The notes under the pieces were generated by a model. That model made no database searches and was not told the DNA's origin. It saw only the letters and a program-made list of their open reading frames with translations. A stretch of 64,000 nucleotides of DNA, taken from the NCBI GenBank assembly GCA_020226215.1, contig CM035230.1:22859883-22923882 (forward strand), given 5' to 3'. Positions 36,300 to 48,236 of the stretch are shown here, in pieces (the stretch's first letter is position 1; the number at the start of each line of letters is the position of its first letter). Source of the stretch: Sindora glabra (Eukaryota; Streptophyta; Magnoliopsida; Fabales; Fabaceae). Made by a program: the position numbers and the translations under genes.

Positions 36300-36729
36300 T
36301 GTTAGAATTTTTCATAAAGTGAGCTGCTATTAATTAATAATTTTTAATTTAATAAAACTGACTAATTAAAATTTAGCCTAATTATGGGATATGCATGAAG
36401 CCCATTTAAAATTATGATCATAAAGATATGGGCTTAACACATCTATATAGTTTAGTATGGTTTAACGATTGTGTAGACCCAATGACTCAATAATCCTTTT
36501 ATGGGGAGGATTGCTGGGGTTTATAAATAAGAATTATGGCTAGATCCCCTTTTCACTTCTTATACACACGATTTCTATCCATTGAGAGTCGCCATCAAAG
36601 AAAAAAGTGAAGAGGAAGATCTAGTTAAAGGAGAATTTATTAGCTTCTACTAAATTCGATTATGGCTGCAAATTCATTAGGTAAGTAAATACTAATTTCA
36701 TATTTATAGTGTTCTAATTATCATACATG
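36300..36729 (+). repeat. 3' LTR of copia element 2
   Basis: Matches the 5' LTR along its whole length, including an ATG at 36662, six further codons and the donor G|GTAAGTA at 36680/36681. Homology ends at TCATACATG. Confidence 0.88.
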
Positions 36730-36730
36730 A

Positions 36731-37135
36731 GATCCTAAAAATTAAAAATTATTACATTAAATTGAATCGACTTTTATATATTTATTTTTTTGCTTCGATT
36801 CATCTATAATTATTTCACTTTCACATGTGACAACAATTGCAATTACATTTTGAAACTTTGAATCATACTATGATCAACTTTAACAACAATTTTTCTTATA
36901 GTAAAAGTGGTTTAATTTTTAAATATATACATATAAGCTATCGAAATTAAATTTGAAATGCAAAAACAGACAACCTTCAAATAGAGTTAAAAAAAAAGTT
37001 AGCAAAGATCATAGTTACCCCAAAAAATTTGTTGTCTTTATTTTTATATATAATCATTTTAAATTAGCCCTTAAAAATTTAAAATTTATATGCATTTTAT
37101 AGAACTCTCATGTAAAAAACTCTAACTTCATTATC

Positions 37136-37224
<89 letters not shown>

Positions 37225-37790
37225 CATTTGAACTAACCACTCATAGTAACTTCAACAATAATTTAATAATTATTTGATTTATAGCAATAGTATGAAAAGT
37301 ATTTTTTTTTTTAGGAAATAAAAAAAGAATGAATTATATGGTTAGTCATTATTTAATAAATTGGAGAGATTAAAACTTTTTAAAATTTTTACTTCCCGTA
37401 GAGTATAAGAAGTCTCTTACCCATCTTCTTTCTCAATAAATTCTATTTTTTTATTTTTCTTAAATATAAAAATAAAATTATTCTCACTAAATTTAATTAA
37501 TAATAATTAAAATTTATTAATTTATATTATAATAATATTAAAGATATAATAATTATTTTATTAATACTTACCAAGAAGTTTAAAATTGAATCAAATAAAA
37601 TAAAAGTAATTATTTTTTAGGAAATGTTACTTAATAACAATTAAATAATTTCAAGAATTTTTGAAAATTTTATTTAAAAAGTTACTTTTAGAAAAGTTTA
37701 ATTTTTTATAAAAATTTACCTTTCATATAAATTAAACGTTTTTTAAAATTATCTTGCAACCCCTTTTCTTTTTTTTAGTTCTCTATATTA
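36731..37790. other. AT-rich intergenic DNA
   Basis: No gene seen. Contains the long TA microsatellite at 37139-37220. Confidence 0.5.
37139..37220 (+). repeat. TA microsatellite, about 40 units
   Basis: TA run with a single TACATA interruption at about 37174. Confidence 0.95.
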
Positions 37791-37797
37791 TTTCCAA

Positions 37798-38019
37798 TCA
37801 TATAACAACCGCAACAGAACTATCATGACCGCAATTTGGAAGAATGGTATGTTTATAAATCTTCCAGCAGCTGCCCGATGTGGGCTTTCTACATAATGTT
37901 CCTAATAGACAATACAATATTCCCTCTCTCTTCTCCCAGTTCAGGACATTCTTGAAACAGAAGCCTTGGATTCTGTTTTCATGAGTAGTTTTTGGCGATT
38001 TGATCGAAACCCTTGACAT
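37798..38019 (-). other. Unassigned 73-codon open frame in a GC-richer island
   Basis: A 73-codon frame on the minus strand that includes FCFKNVLNWEKREG and four further Cys. I do not recognise it. The stretch is less AT-rich than its surroundings, and could be a host exon, part of the adjacent MULE, or an old repeat. No neighbouring exon with a matching splice site was identified, so a protein product is doubtful. Confidence 0.2.
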
Positions 38020-38151
38020 ACGAAAAGTATTTCCTCAATTGCTGTGCCGTAAAAATTAATTACCGAAATACTTAATTTTTTTTAAATATTTTTTGAATAA
38101 CGGCATTTGGCAGGTTGTGATTTAGGTTTATTTATTTTTTATTTTTTTTCG

Positions 38152-38176
38152 AATCACGGCACGGGCAGCCGTGATT
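38152..38176. repeat. Hairpin AATCACGGC/GCCGTGATT
   Basis: Perfect 9-bp arms (38152-38160 and 38168-38176) around a 7-base loop. The ATCACGGC core also occurs in the hairpin cluster at 48237-48269, on the other side of the MULE genes. Confidence 0.8.
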
Positions 38177-38410
38177 GATTTTTTTTTTAATTTTTTTAAT
38201 TTGTTATCTAATTTAAATTCAATTTTTTCAATTTGGAATTACTTTATATTTTTTAATTATTTATATTTTGTGACCTTTAATTTTGATAATTTGTACTTGA
38301 TTTAATTTTTTATGTTTTAGATTTTTTATACTAATTAACTAATGCTCTAAACTATAATAAAAAATTATTAAAAATTTATATTTTACAATGTTTTAATTCT
38401 TGTTTAAAAA

Positions 38411-38595
38411 TAAAAAAATTATATCATTAGATAAAATATTAATTAATTATGAAAATTAATGTATGTTAAAGTGATAAAAAGAATTGCATCATTAAATAAA
38501 ATATTTAATTAATTATGAAAATTAATGTATGTTAAATTTAGATAAAAAATCACATCATTAGATAAAATATTTAATTATGAAATATATGATAAATT
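38411..38595 (+). repeat. 65-bp tandem repeat, about 2.7 copies
   Basis: The landmark ATCATTARATAAAATATT occurs at about 38423, 38488 and 38554 (periods 65 and 66). The first two copies share ATTATGAAAATTAATGTATG. Confidence 0.85.
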
Positions 38596-38684
38596 AATTC
38601 AATTATATAATAACAAGAAAATAAATTGTATTAAAATTATATTATTCAATATATTGTGACTTTGAACTTCAAAAAATAGGAATG

Positions 38685-38688
<4 letters not shown>

Positions 38689-38764
<76 letters not shown>
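38689..38764 (+). repeat. AT microsatellite, 38 units
   Basis: Perfect AT run. Confidence 0.95.
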
Positions 38765-38766
<2 letters not shown>

Positions 38767-40382
38767 TATAGATTAGATGAAATGAGAAAAAATAATATGT
38801 GGATCGAAAATTCTTGAAAAAATCTTAATTGAGATATTTTTATTTTAAAATAATATATAAAAAATATTAACAATAAAAAGGAATAAAATTTGAATAAATA
38901 AAATTTAATTTAATATTACTTGTTAGTCTTAAGAATAAAATACATAATTAATTAATTTTATTAATAATTTTAATATTAAAATTTTAATTCACTTAGAATA
39001 CTTATATAAAATATCTCAGTATTCCTCGCAGGTGTGATAGTCTAATAAAGATCTAATTGTTGACATTTTGAATTTTAGTGTGATAGTTTCTATTGAAGAT
39101 TTTAATTAATGATTAATAATTTAATTTACTATCTAAATATTCTATAATATACATAACATAATAAAATTGATAACTACCAAAAAATCAATGGAACAATTAA
39201 AATCTCAATAAATATAAATTTTAGCTGATTCTTTCATAGTTTTATTCTGGGGAAGATTTAAATTGTAAAATTAAATCCTTGAAAAATATTTTATCAATGG
39301 GTGATGTATATATCCATTAACAAATTTTTAACAAATTTTGACCAATATACATAACGCAGAAAATCATTTTCCCCACAAACTGTGCCGCTGAAACATATTC
39401 TGCAAATGCTTAATAATTTTTTTATTAAAATATTTTTATTAGTTACGGAAGAGGGGTTCCAAGACCAAAGTGATCCATGATCCTTTTTTATTTTCTTTTT
39501 AATTTTTTACCCCGTGACGTTTTTTCCTTTTTTAATTTTTTCATGGTTATGTTGTAATATGTTTTTTAACATATAAATAATTTTTATTAACTTCAAAATA
39601 CTAAAATAATGTAATCAATATTTAATAATAATATTATGATATCATTAATAAAAATAAAAATAGTATAATAGTTATTATTTATTTAAATCTAATAATACTA
39701 TTATTATTTAAATACTAATTGATTACATAATAAATATTTTAAAAAAATAAGGTTATTACTTCTTTAATAATTAAAAATTAACAATTATCTAGTCGAAGTA
39801 TTTATCATTACTCTATGAATGTTAATTTATTTTAAAAGTTTATTTATAGAATCAGATCAAAAGAATAATCGAGTAAAATATTGTCATGTTATTAATATAA
39901 TTTAGTAGCAGAATAATATTAATTTTTTGTTATGTTAACAAGTTTTTAACGGCATTATAGTTACTATTAAAATGGCAGTTGTTTATTGTTTATTAATATT
40001 GTACTAATATTATTAATTATTAGAAACTTGGAAAAATTTTAATATTAAAAATGGTAGCTATTAAAAATATTCCAACATTATCAATATAAGTTAATGTATT
40101 ATAATATTTATTATTTATTTAATATGTAAGAACATTATTTATTTATTAAATAAATATAAGTATTACTATTGATGTGTAATAATAATTATTAGATTAGTTT
40201 GAGTTAATGGATAAGTGTGGAGATAATATTTAGTTTGTGTAGTTTATTTACAAATTTGAACATTATGATAAATAAAAAATGAGACAGAATTAATTCTGGA
40301 TAGAAGAATGAATGAATGAATTAAATTATTAAATTAGCTACAAAAATTTTGTACATTAATAAAATAATCAGCTATCAAAGTA
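38765..40382. other. AT-rich DNA on the 3' side of the MULE genes
   Basis: No gene seen. CTGTGCCG occurs near 38042 and 39385, possibly part of MULE end sequences, but no convincing terminal inverted repeat was established. Confidence 0.4.
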
Positions 40383-40484
40383 ATGACTTCCAGTCCCACA
40401 TCGAGGGTGTCGCCTCGCTCGTCGCGGTCGCTGAACAAGGGATTGCTGCTGTTCATCTCTATCGTCACCCTCATCGGAGTCTAT
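40383..40484 (+). other. GC-rich patch directly downstream of the PMD gene, possible captured fragment
   Basis: About 100 bases far richer in GC and CG than the DNA to its left. Read on the plus strand it encodes a Ser/Arg-rich start followed by a membrane-helix-like GLLLFISIVTLIGVYL, running opposite to the MULE genes. Mutator-like elements often carry host gene fragments. It may equally be the 3' untranslated part of the PMD gene. I assign no function. Confidence 0.25.
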
Positions 40485-42784
40485 TTAAGTGGGGTTGGCA
40501 TGACCCGTGGTAAGTGGAATAGGATTTTGTGGGGTAAAAAACCCTTGTTGCTGATGCGATGTGGATCCACTGGCGTACTCAGATGTAAATGCAAGCGGCT
40601 CAGATAAAAACGCCATCAGAGAACCCGGGACTCGCTGGTGTGGGGGTGATGGCGATGGCGATGGCGTGAAGAACGATGATGGGCCAGCATCTCCATCTGC
40701 CATGAAATGTGACGAGGGCATGTATGTAGATGGGCCTGGACCTCCTGCATCGGGCTGCATCCAACGAAGGGCGTAGCTGGAGGGGACATCCGTCGATGGC
40801 ATCGATCGATAACCATAATGTGCTCTGTCATCGTCATCATCAAGTCCAGGAAAAATGGGATCCCTAAAAGACATAAAGCCATAGGCTCTCCTACCACGCC
40901 TAGGCTTAGGGATGGGTGGTCTCGATAATTCGTCTGCAGGAAGAGTTGGCTGAGAAGCTGTCATGTCTCGATGCTCACCCAACGCACGCAGGATGTGATC
41001 ACAATCCCGGTCCACTGTCTCTCTGAATTGGTTGTACCCGAGAGTTGGAGGATCCTCGACGCTCAGCGTGCGTAGTCTTTCAGCAATGTTGGCCTACATG
41101 ATAAGTAAAAATAATTACAGTGTGTCAATTTATATTATAATATTTTGAAGAAGTTATAAATCATATTATGAAGGATGAATGGTTACCACAAATCCTGGAC
41201 CACCGCTAGATGGATGAATCCATCGTCTCGTGTGTGTCCAATACCATGACATGTAGCCCGAGCCACGATGAAGAGCATTAGTCTCCATCTCAGTCAGTGA
41301 AAGCATGGCTCGCCATGCATCCCAAGTACTAATGTAGACCATGTGTTCTTATCGCCAATCCTTCGATATTTTTCCTCGAAGCTGTAAGGTATGACAAGAA
41401 CCAAGATTGAATGGCTCCTGTGGGATTGGTTGCCGCCTACCAAACTGGCGAAAAACACGATCTGCATGGTGCCATTCCACGATGTGAAAGCATATGATCG
41501 GGACTGAAGCCAACCATATATCAAGTGAGATGAGGCAATACTCAAGCACAAGCTGTTGGACACTATCCATATCATAAGGCCGCCAAATAATCTGCACTAA
41601 GTAAATGAAAGATAAATAAGCATGTAACTACATATGAGACAGTCAATTTAGATACAACAAAGCAAGCCATAATTAACTTCTTCAGCCTTCATCTGATCAA
41701 GCAATATTCTGAATTGCCGTAGGGCATTTGTTGGAGGCCGCTGAGGTAATCCGGTATTCTTCCACCTGCGAGAGTTACAAAATGTATATTATTTTCAATG
41801 TAATTTAATACTAATAGGGGAAATACATTAAATGATCGAATATAAAAAATGGCCCACACCTGAAACCCAATGGTAGTAGCACAAAATAAATGTCTAGACG
41901 GTGATCTGGATACGGAGGTGCCATCGGTGCTAGAGTGGGAAATCGATCCCATGCCCATAGATGTAGAAGATGCAAACATCCACCGATGTTTACCTCGTCA
42001 GGGTTAGTGGCCGTGCACAATTCTCTATACAAGCATGTAAGAACTGCTGATCCCCAACTGAACCATCCAGTGTCAGCAAAGTTTGCTAGTAGGGGTAGAT
42101 ACATCAACAACACTCTATGGCTTGAAGTGTCAGGCATGAGATATCCGCCGATGAGTCTCAAAATGTAGGCACGCGTGAAGCGTTGTATTTGTTCGTCATC
42201 TGCATCTACTGGCAAGTGTCCAAAATTCGCTGCTAGCCAAGGGATGCTCAGGCGCTGCTCTTGTAAACACTCATCGGGCGGTATAACCCCAAGAAGATCC
42301 TCGCACATCACCCGCCAGTCATATCCGGTGTACCCGAAAACAGGAACGCCCTCGCACAGTAAACCCAGCTGGATGGCGACATCTTGTAGTGTAATTGTAC
42401 ACTCCCTGCAGGTGGTGTGGAAAGTGTGTATCTTTGGCCGTCATCGCTCCACCAGTGCAGAAACGAGCGCTGCATTCAACTCAACATGGCCAAGACAACT
42501 GACACCATAGAAACCAGCCTGTTGAAGATATGGGACAATGGCAACTGGTGGATCAAAGAGACGACCCACATGTGCAACACGTCGTAACCTAAGGAGTCGA
42601 TCCGTCTGAAAATAAAAATACCAAATCATAATGTGGGAAGAGTTTAAAAATCATAAAATGCATAACCATACATTACTAAACTTACATGGCCTAGCCAAAT
42701 GGCCTGTGAGATATGTTTAGACTGTAAGTACAAAAAGGACTCGTCATCGGGACCAGGTGTGACAACACGACGCTGATCGACCAT
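40485..42784 (-). pseudogene. Plant mobile domain (MAIN-like) gene in a MULE, two stops
   Basis: Five exons join in phase: 42686-42784, 41860-42605, 41678-41765, 41187-41591 and 40485-41093, about 648 codons. Start MVDQRRVVTPGPDDE. The plant mobile domain (PF10536) runs through exons 1-4: HVGRLFDPPVAIVPYLQQAG, TITLQDVAIQLGL, LGVIPPDECLQEQRL, ANFGHLPVDADDEQIQRFTR, YILRLIGGYLMPD, then WLASVPIICFHIVEWHHADR and QFGRRQPIP. The last exon is a proline- and serine-rich tail with PKPRRGRR. PMD proteins such as MAIN act in the nucleus in gene and transposon silencing, and PMD genes are known passengers of Mutator-like elements. In-frame stops: TGA at 42441 (Trp expected) and TAA at 41349 (Gln expected). 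It begins 168 bases past the MURA stop on the same strand. Confidence 0.88.
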
Positions 42785-42951
42785 TACAGTCGAGGGGTAT
42801 GATATCTGTCACATTGGAATAATTCAGTTAATTGCACAAAAGTATGCATTTAAACACAGCTATTATCCAAAGTAAGTGACCTAATAAGGCATCAAGGGAT
42901 ACTAATGCTGACATATTATACTTGCCAGTGTGTTCATTAATTTATTGCTAT

Positions 42952-45732
42952 TTATGACCTTAATACCAACAACCAATGGGGTGTGCACTCAAAAGTTCCT
43001 TTAATGGGCTGGACAGGTTGCACGGTTGTGCCTATTTGCCTGCATAACCCACACCTCTGAGGATCGGATGGACCCTCCTGCCAATCCATTTCATTCCTTA
43101 TATGCCTAGATCGTGGTCGACCACTGGCACGTATCGCCGAGGGATCTGGAATGAGTTTTGGTCCATCAATCGCTGGCCAATGCTCCACACCGCCTATTGG
43201 TCGGAACTCACTGCTATATGTACTGAGCATTGTCTCCAATCGGAAAACACGATCGACAAACTGCAGGGGATCCAATGAAACTTTCGAACATGCAGCAAAT
43301 ACATGTTGGCAGGGCTAGTGCTCGACTTGAAACTCGCCACAATCACATGTACGATTGCGAAGGCTAACCTTGTAGGACCGACCAAACTGCTTTCGCGTCA
43401 AGTTATATGGCTCCTCAACCTCAAATAAAAACCCCTGGCGATCAAAACGGTGCACGTGGCAGGTTGACATTTTCCAAATATAATCTTGAATCTTTTTTCG
43501 GACGTCCTCAGAAAATACCTCTCCTGCTTGTAACTGTGTTGCAATTCTCTCTGATCTATCAACAAAATATGCATTTAATCGATACATTGTTGCCTTGACC
43601 AACCCCATGATAGGCAAAAATCTAACCCCCTTGAGGACACTGTTGATACATTCCGCCAAGTTAGTTGTCATATGGCCCCATCGTCTGCCTCCTTCGTCAT
43701 ACACATGGCTCCACTGATATTTTGGGATATTCGCAATCAATCGGCAGCTCTTGGGTGCAACGATTGTAGTTTCGCTAACTTTGAATCTACTACATGTCGC
43801 TTGTATTGGTAACCTGTACAACCCGACATTATGAGATAATTAACAAAGATAATAAGATGTCATGATAATTAGAGAAGTTTTCTAGGAGTATTACGTACCA
43901 ATACTAATGAATAACTTTTTTAGCCACTCGGTCTTGAAGGTTGAGTTCATATTACTGGCGACGTGTCGTAGGCAGAATACATGATAACCACGGGGTGGTT
44001 GCCACCCTACGTATGGGTTTGCAACGGCAGCAACTATCCCAGGATGTTTATCTGATATCAAGCAAACACCCTGCTTATCCTTGACAACATGCCGTTGGAC
44101 GTTTGATAGGAACCAAGCCCATGTCTCGTATGTTTCGCTTTCTACTACAGCAAATGCAAGGGGAACAATTTTTCTATCCCCATCTTGTGAAGTTGCGATC
44201 AGTAACACCCCTTTATACTTTCCATATAAAAATGTGCCATCAACTTGGACCATAGGTTTTAAATGATCGAACGCATCAATGCATGGCTTGAATGTCCAAA
44301 ACACCCGATAGAATAGTGCTACTGGCGTACTCTCACTGCTGCTTGACGGGCATTCCCTGCTGACAATCTCGAAGTACGACCCAGGATTATAATGTCGTAC
44401 AACCGCTAACCACCTCGGTAGTAAAGCATATGATTTTTCCCAATTCCCAAAAGCGAGTGCAAGAGCTCGGTGTTTACCCTTCCATGCCTTCTTATATGAA
44501 ACTGAATAACCAAATATACCGTGGATACGCTCAATAACCCCTCGAATGGAGACGCTGGGGTTCTCAGTCACCAACCCCACAATGTAAGATGAAATGACAT
44601 CTGTGTCCAACTTCAGATGATCACTCGAAAGAGAAGCAGACACACATGAATGAGGTCCATTGTATCTAGTTATTTGCTAGTGGTTCTCTCGCGGCTTATA
44701 GCAGGTTCTAACCCTCCAATTGTATTGTCCACCGTAGTGAGGGCATCGATACTCTTCAGACTTGGCCGAAGAGTAATGTGAGTAAAATGTGTGGTGGGTT
44801 CGAATTGAATATATTTTCATCGCGCGACGGAACAATTTTTGGTCCATATACAGCCAACCCACATTTGGCTCTTGGTCATTGAGCACATTCATGGCACCTC
44901 CCATACTGAGAAAATCATTGCTGTCGGCCGCATCTATATTTATTCTTCCAAAAAAGGCAGCTGTCGATTCCACATATTGGTTTACAGGTGTTGCAGGGAT
45001 CGCTGGGGTCACATCTTCACCACCATCAGCTTCATCATCACCACAACTGTCATTATCCTAATTAAATCCTTCGGGAATGTCATCATGTGCATCATTCTCT
45101 TCAAAATCATCCATTATGTCATCTGATTTCTCCGGGATAGAGGGGGATGGAAGGAGACCATAGCCGGGTTGGGAAGAACATGGCTCTACAGTGTAATCAA
45201 CAATGGGAGATTGAAACTGTTGTCCAAGACCCACATGTCCACCCACTGCTTCCAGACTACCATGGTACGGGTTATAATTTGATGGCCCTTCACCAAAGTT
45301 AGGAAATAGGTTGGTGGACGGTTGTGTGCATGGCCCACTCTCGTCAACTGGTTGACTACTAACGTTCAAATCAAATCCCTTGCTTGCGATGTGTGCATAC
45401 AATTCTGGGCAAGACAATTGAGTGGGGAATCTAGCATTTGTCTCCCACATTCGTTGAATGTCATCATCATCCTCTAATAGACAAGCTTTGTATCGTGTCG
45501 GGTTCAGTGAAAGTGGATGTTTATACTCCAACTTAGTCACAGCTTGATTCTTTGCAAGTCTTAACTTTCGGTCAATTGCAATTTTCAATGCATCCAAGGT
45601 GATATCCAATTTAATTCTCATAACTTTGACTCTTCGACACTTAAATGTATCGCCCTCATCTGTTTCATAAATTTCTCCGTTCGCATAGATACATACATTT
45701 TCTTCCCCGGTACTCATGGTGATTCCTACCAT
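42952..45732 (-). pseudogene. mudrA: MURA-type MULE transposase, stops and a frameshift
   Basis: Transposase of a Mutator-like element. Exon 1 is 43895-45732 and exon 2 starts at 43813, joined in phase. Order: an N-terminal PB1-like region (to about residue 110), an acidic linker, a MuDR DNA-binding region (MDQKLFRRAMKIYSIRTHHT, with C and H residues near YRCPHYGGQYNWRVRTC), then the MULE DDE domain: MVQVDGTFLYGKYKG (first Asp), CLISDKHPGIVAA (second Asp) and the GHMTTNLAECINSVLKG helix (Glu). A SWIM zinc finger follows: CDCGEFQVEH, a stop, then PCQHVFAAC. TAG stops at 45058, 44677 and 43315. A one-base frameshift near 43032 disrupts the C-terminal CCHC zinc knuckle after RCGLCRQ and moves the stop to 42952. 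The PMD gene follows downstream. Confidence 0.9.
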
Positions 45733-45837
45733 ATTCGGGGTGTTAAAGTGACTTCAGGGGTTAAAATATACTTATAAAAAATAAATAACACTTAGATTTA
45801 TTTTCATGTCATCTAATATTATAACTAAAAGTCTTAC

Positions 45838-45856
45838 CTGGAGGGACAAATTTTAT
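45838..45856 (-). other. Possible tiny 5' untranslated exon of the MURA gene
   Basis: A 19-base segment between a good acceptor (TTTCTAGTGCAG) and a consensus donor (CAG|GTAAGA) on the minus strand, about 105 bases upstream of the start codon. Suggested only by splice-site quality. Confidence 0.3.
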
Positions 45857-45859
45857 CTG

Positions 45860-48090
45860 CACTAGAAAGTTAGACTGCATAGACTTCATAAGTAAAATAT
45901 ATACTCAATTATTACAATAATACAAAGAAATTAGAATAATATATACAAATTATGATATGTACAATAGCAAATATGATATACAGAAATAAAATATCTAATC
46001 AAGTAGAATAATATAGAATTTTAATTAAAAACAAATACCGCTCAAAATTAAGTTTCTTCTAACTAAAATACAATAAAAACTTATAGTCTATGGATAAATA
46101 AATTAAAGAATAAATTTAATAGTATTTTAATTAAAGTAAATTAAATAAATTTAAAAGAATAATAATAATATTATTGTTTTCAATAATAACTTCTTACACA
46201 TATTAAATATCATTATCTCAATAGATTAAAGGTATTAAATAAATTAACTCTAACAAATAAGTTAGCTTTACTAAATATATTAAATATATTTAATCCAATA
46301 AATTAATTAACTAAATTAAATTAAATAAATAAATTAAATAAATTGACTTCAAACAAACAAATCAACTAAATTAAATCAAATAAATAAATTAACTAAATTA
46401 AAATAAATAAATTAATCAACTAAATTAAATCAAACAAGTAAATCAAAATATTAACACAAACAAATTAATTAACTAAATTAAATTAACTAAATAAATCAAC
46501 TAAATTAAATCAAACAAACAAATCAATTAAATTAAATTAAATAAATAAATTATCTAAATTAAATCAAACAAATAAATCAACTAAATTAAAATAATTAAAT
46601 AAAACAACTAAATTAAATCAAACAAGCAAATAAAAATATTAACACAAATAAATAAATTAAATAAATAAAATTAAATAAATAAATTAACTACATTAAATCA
46701 GATAAATTAATCAACAAGCTTAAATCAAATAAATTAATTAACTAAATTAAATAAAACAAGTAAATTAAAAATATTAACTCAAATAAATAAATTAAATAAA
46801 TTAAAATCAAAAAATAAATTAAATATATTAAATCAAATGAATAAATTAACTAAATTAAAATAAATAAATAAATTAACTACATTAAATCAGATAAATTAAT
46901 CAACTATATTAAATTAAATAAATTAATTAACTAAATTAAATCAGATAAATTAATTAACTAGATTAAATCAAATGAATTAATTAACTAAATTAAATTAAAT
47001 AAGTAAATAAAAAATATTAAATCAAATAAATTAATTAAATAAATTAAATCAAATAAATAAATTAAATAAATTAAATCAAATAAATAAATTAAATATATTA
47101 AATTAAATTAATTAATTAATTAAATTAAATTAAATAAATAAATCAAATAAATTAAATAAATAAATTAACTACATTAAATCAGATAAATTAATCAACTAGA
47201 TTAAATCAAACAAGTAAGTCAAAAATATTAAATCAGATAAATAAATTAAATCAAATAAATTAACTAAATACATTAAATTAAATAAATAAATTAACTAGAT
47301 TAAATCAAGTAAATTAACTAACTAAATCAAATCAATTAAATAAAACTAACTAAATTAAATAAAATAAATAAATTAAATATATTAAATTAAATAAATAAAT
47401 TAAATTAAATTAAATAAATAAATTAACTAAATTAAATTAAATAAATAAATTAACTACATTAAATCACATAAATTAATCAACTGAATTAAATTAAATAAAT
47501 TAATTAACTAAATTAAATCAGATAAATTAATCAACTAGATTAAATCAGATAAATTAATTAGCTAGATTAAATTAAACAAGTAAATCAAAAATATTAAATC
47601 AAATAAATAAATTAAATACATTAAATCAAGTAAATAAATTAACTAAATTAAATCAAGTAAATTAACTAACTAAATCAAATTAACTAAATTAAATCAAATA
47701 AATTAATTAAAAAAATTAAATCAAATAAATAAATTAACTAAATTAAATCAAATAAATAAATTAACTAAATTAAATCAAATAAATAAATTAACTAATTTAA
47801 ATCAAATAAATTAATTAATTAAATTAAATCAAATAAGTAAATTAAGAAAATTAACTCAAACATATTAATTAAACAAATAAACTAAATAAATAAATCAAAT
47901 AACTAAACTAACTAAATTAAATCAAATAATTTAATTAATTAAATTAAATCAAGTAAATAAATTAAATATATTAAATTAAATAAATTCATAAATACATAAA
48001 TTTAATTAAATAAATAAATTAAAATTATAAAATAAAAAAATAAATGAATTTAATTTAATTAAATAGAATTAAAATAATATATTAAATTAA
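45860..48090. repeat. 2.2-kb A-rich, G-poor degenerate array of AAAT/TTAA units
   Basis: Over two kilobases built from variations of AATTAAATAAATAAATTAACTAAATTAAATCAAA, with almost no G on the plus strand. Higher-order units of roughly 30-100 bases recur, for example blocks with AACTACATTAAATCAGATAA at several points (about 46685, 46870, 47165, 47450). It lies between the MURA start codon and the likely promoter, so it may be a 5' untranslated intron. Confidence 0.85.
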
Positions 48091-48098
48091 AAATTTAC

Positions 48099-48182
48099 CT
48101 TGCCTTCCTTCTCTCTCTGCTTCCTTCGCGCAGCACTCCTTCCTTCAGCAACTTCGGCAACTTCAACGGGAGATATATATAG
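48099..48182 (-). promoter_or_regulatory. Probable MURA promoter and first non-coding exon
   Basis: On the minus strand a TATA-like CTATATATATCT (about 48171-48182) is followed by a GC-richer, GA-rich stretch and then a good splice donor AAG|GTAAAT (48099/48098). This would make the A-rich array an intron. No transcript evidence. Confidence 0.45.
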
Positions 48183-48236
48183 TGTTTAGACGCTCACGGA
48201 CGAACAGTGGCCGATGTTCACAGAGGAACAGAAGCC

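Larger units (their letters stand above)
29329..36730 (+). mobile_element. Ty1/copia LTR retrotransposon 2, decayed, with long leader
   Basis: LTRs of 430 bp (29329-29758 and 36300-36729) start TGTTAGAATTTTTCATAAAG. The internal region has gag, protease, integrase, reverse transcriptase and RNase H in copia order. A polypurine tract (GTGGGAGAA) ends at 36299. The element is unlike copia 1 in LTRs and protein. The space between the 5' LTR and recognisable gag is about 1.8 kb, far longer than the usual copia leader, and holds two AT microsatellites, a palindrome at the LTR end and three spaced copies of a CYAAAGGRGA-like motif. No matching target duplication was found. Confidence 0.92.

Noticed and set aside
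23558..36730. Infectious retrovirus or pararetrovirus insertions
   Set aside because: Domain order and LTR structure match Ty1/copia retrotransposons; no envelope or viral movement protein was seen.
29329..36746. Target-site duplication TTAAA for copia element 2
   Set aside because: TTAAA precedes the 5' LTR but is not adjacent to the 3' LTR end; common in AT-rich DNA.
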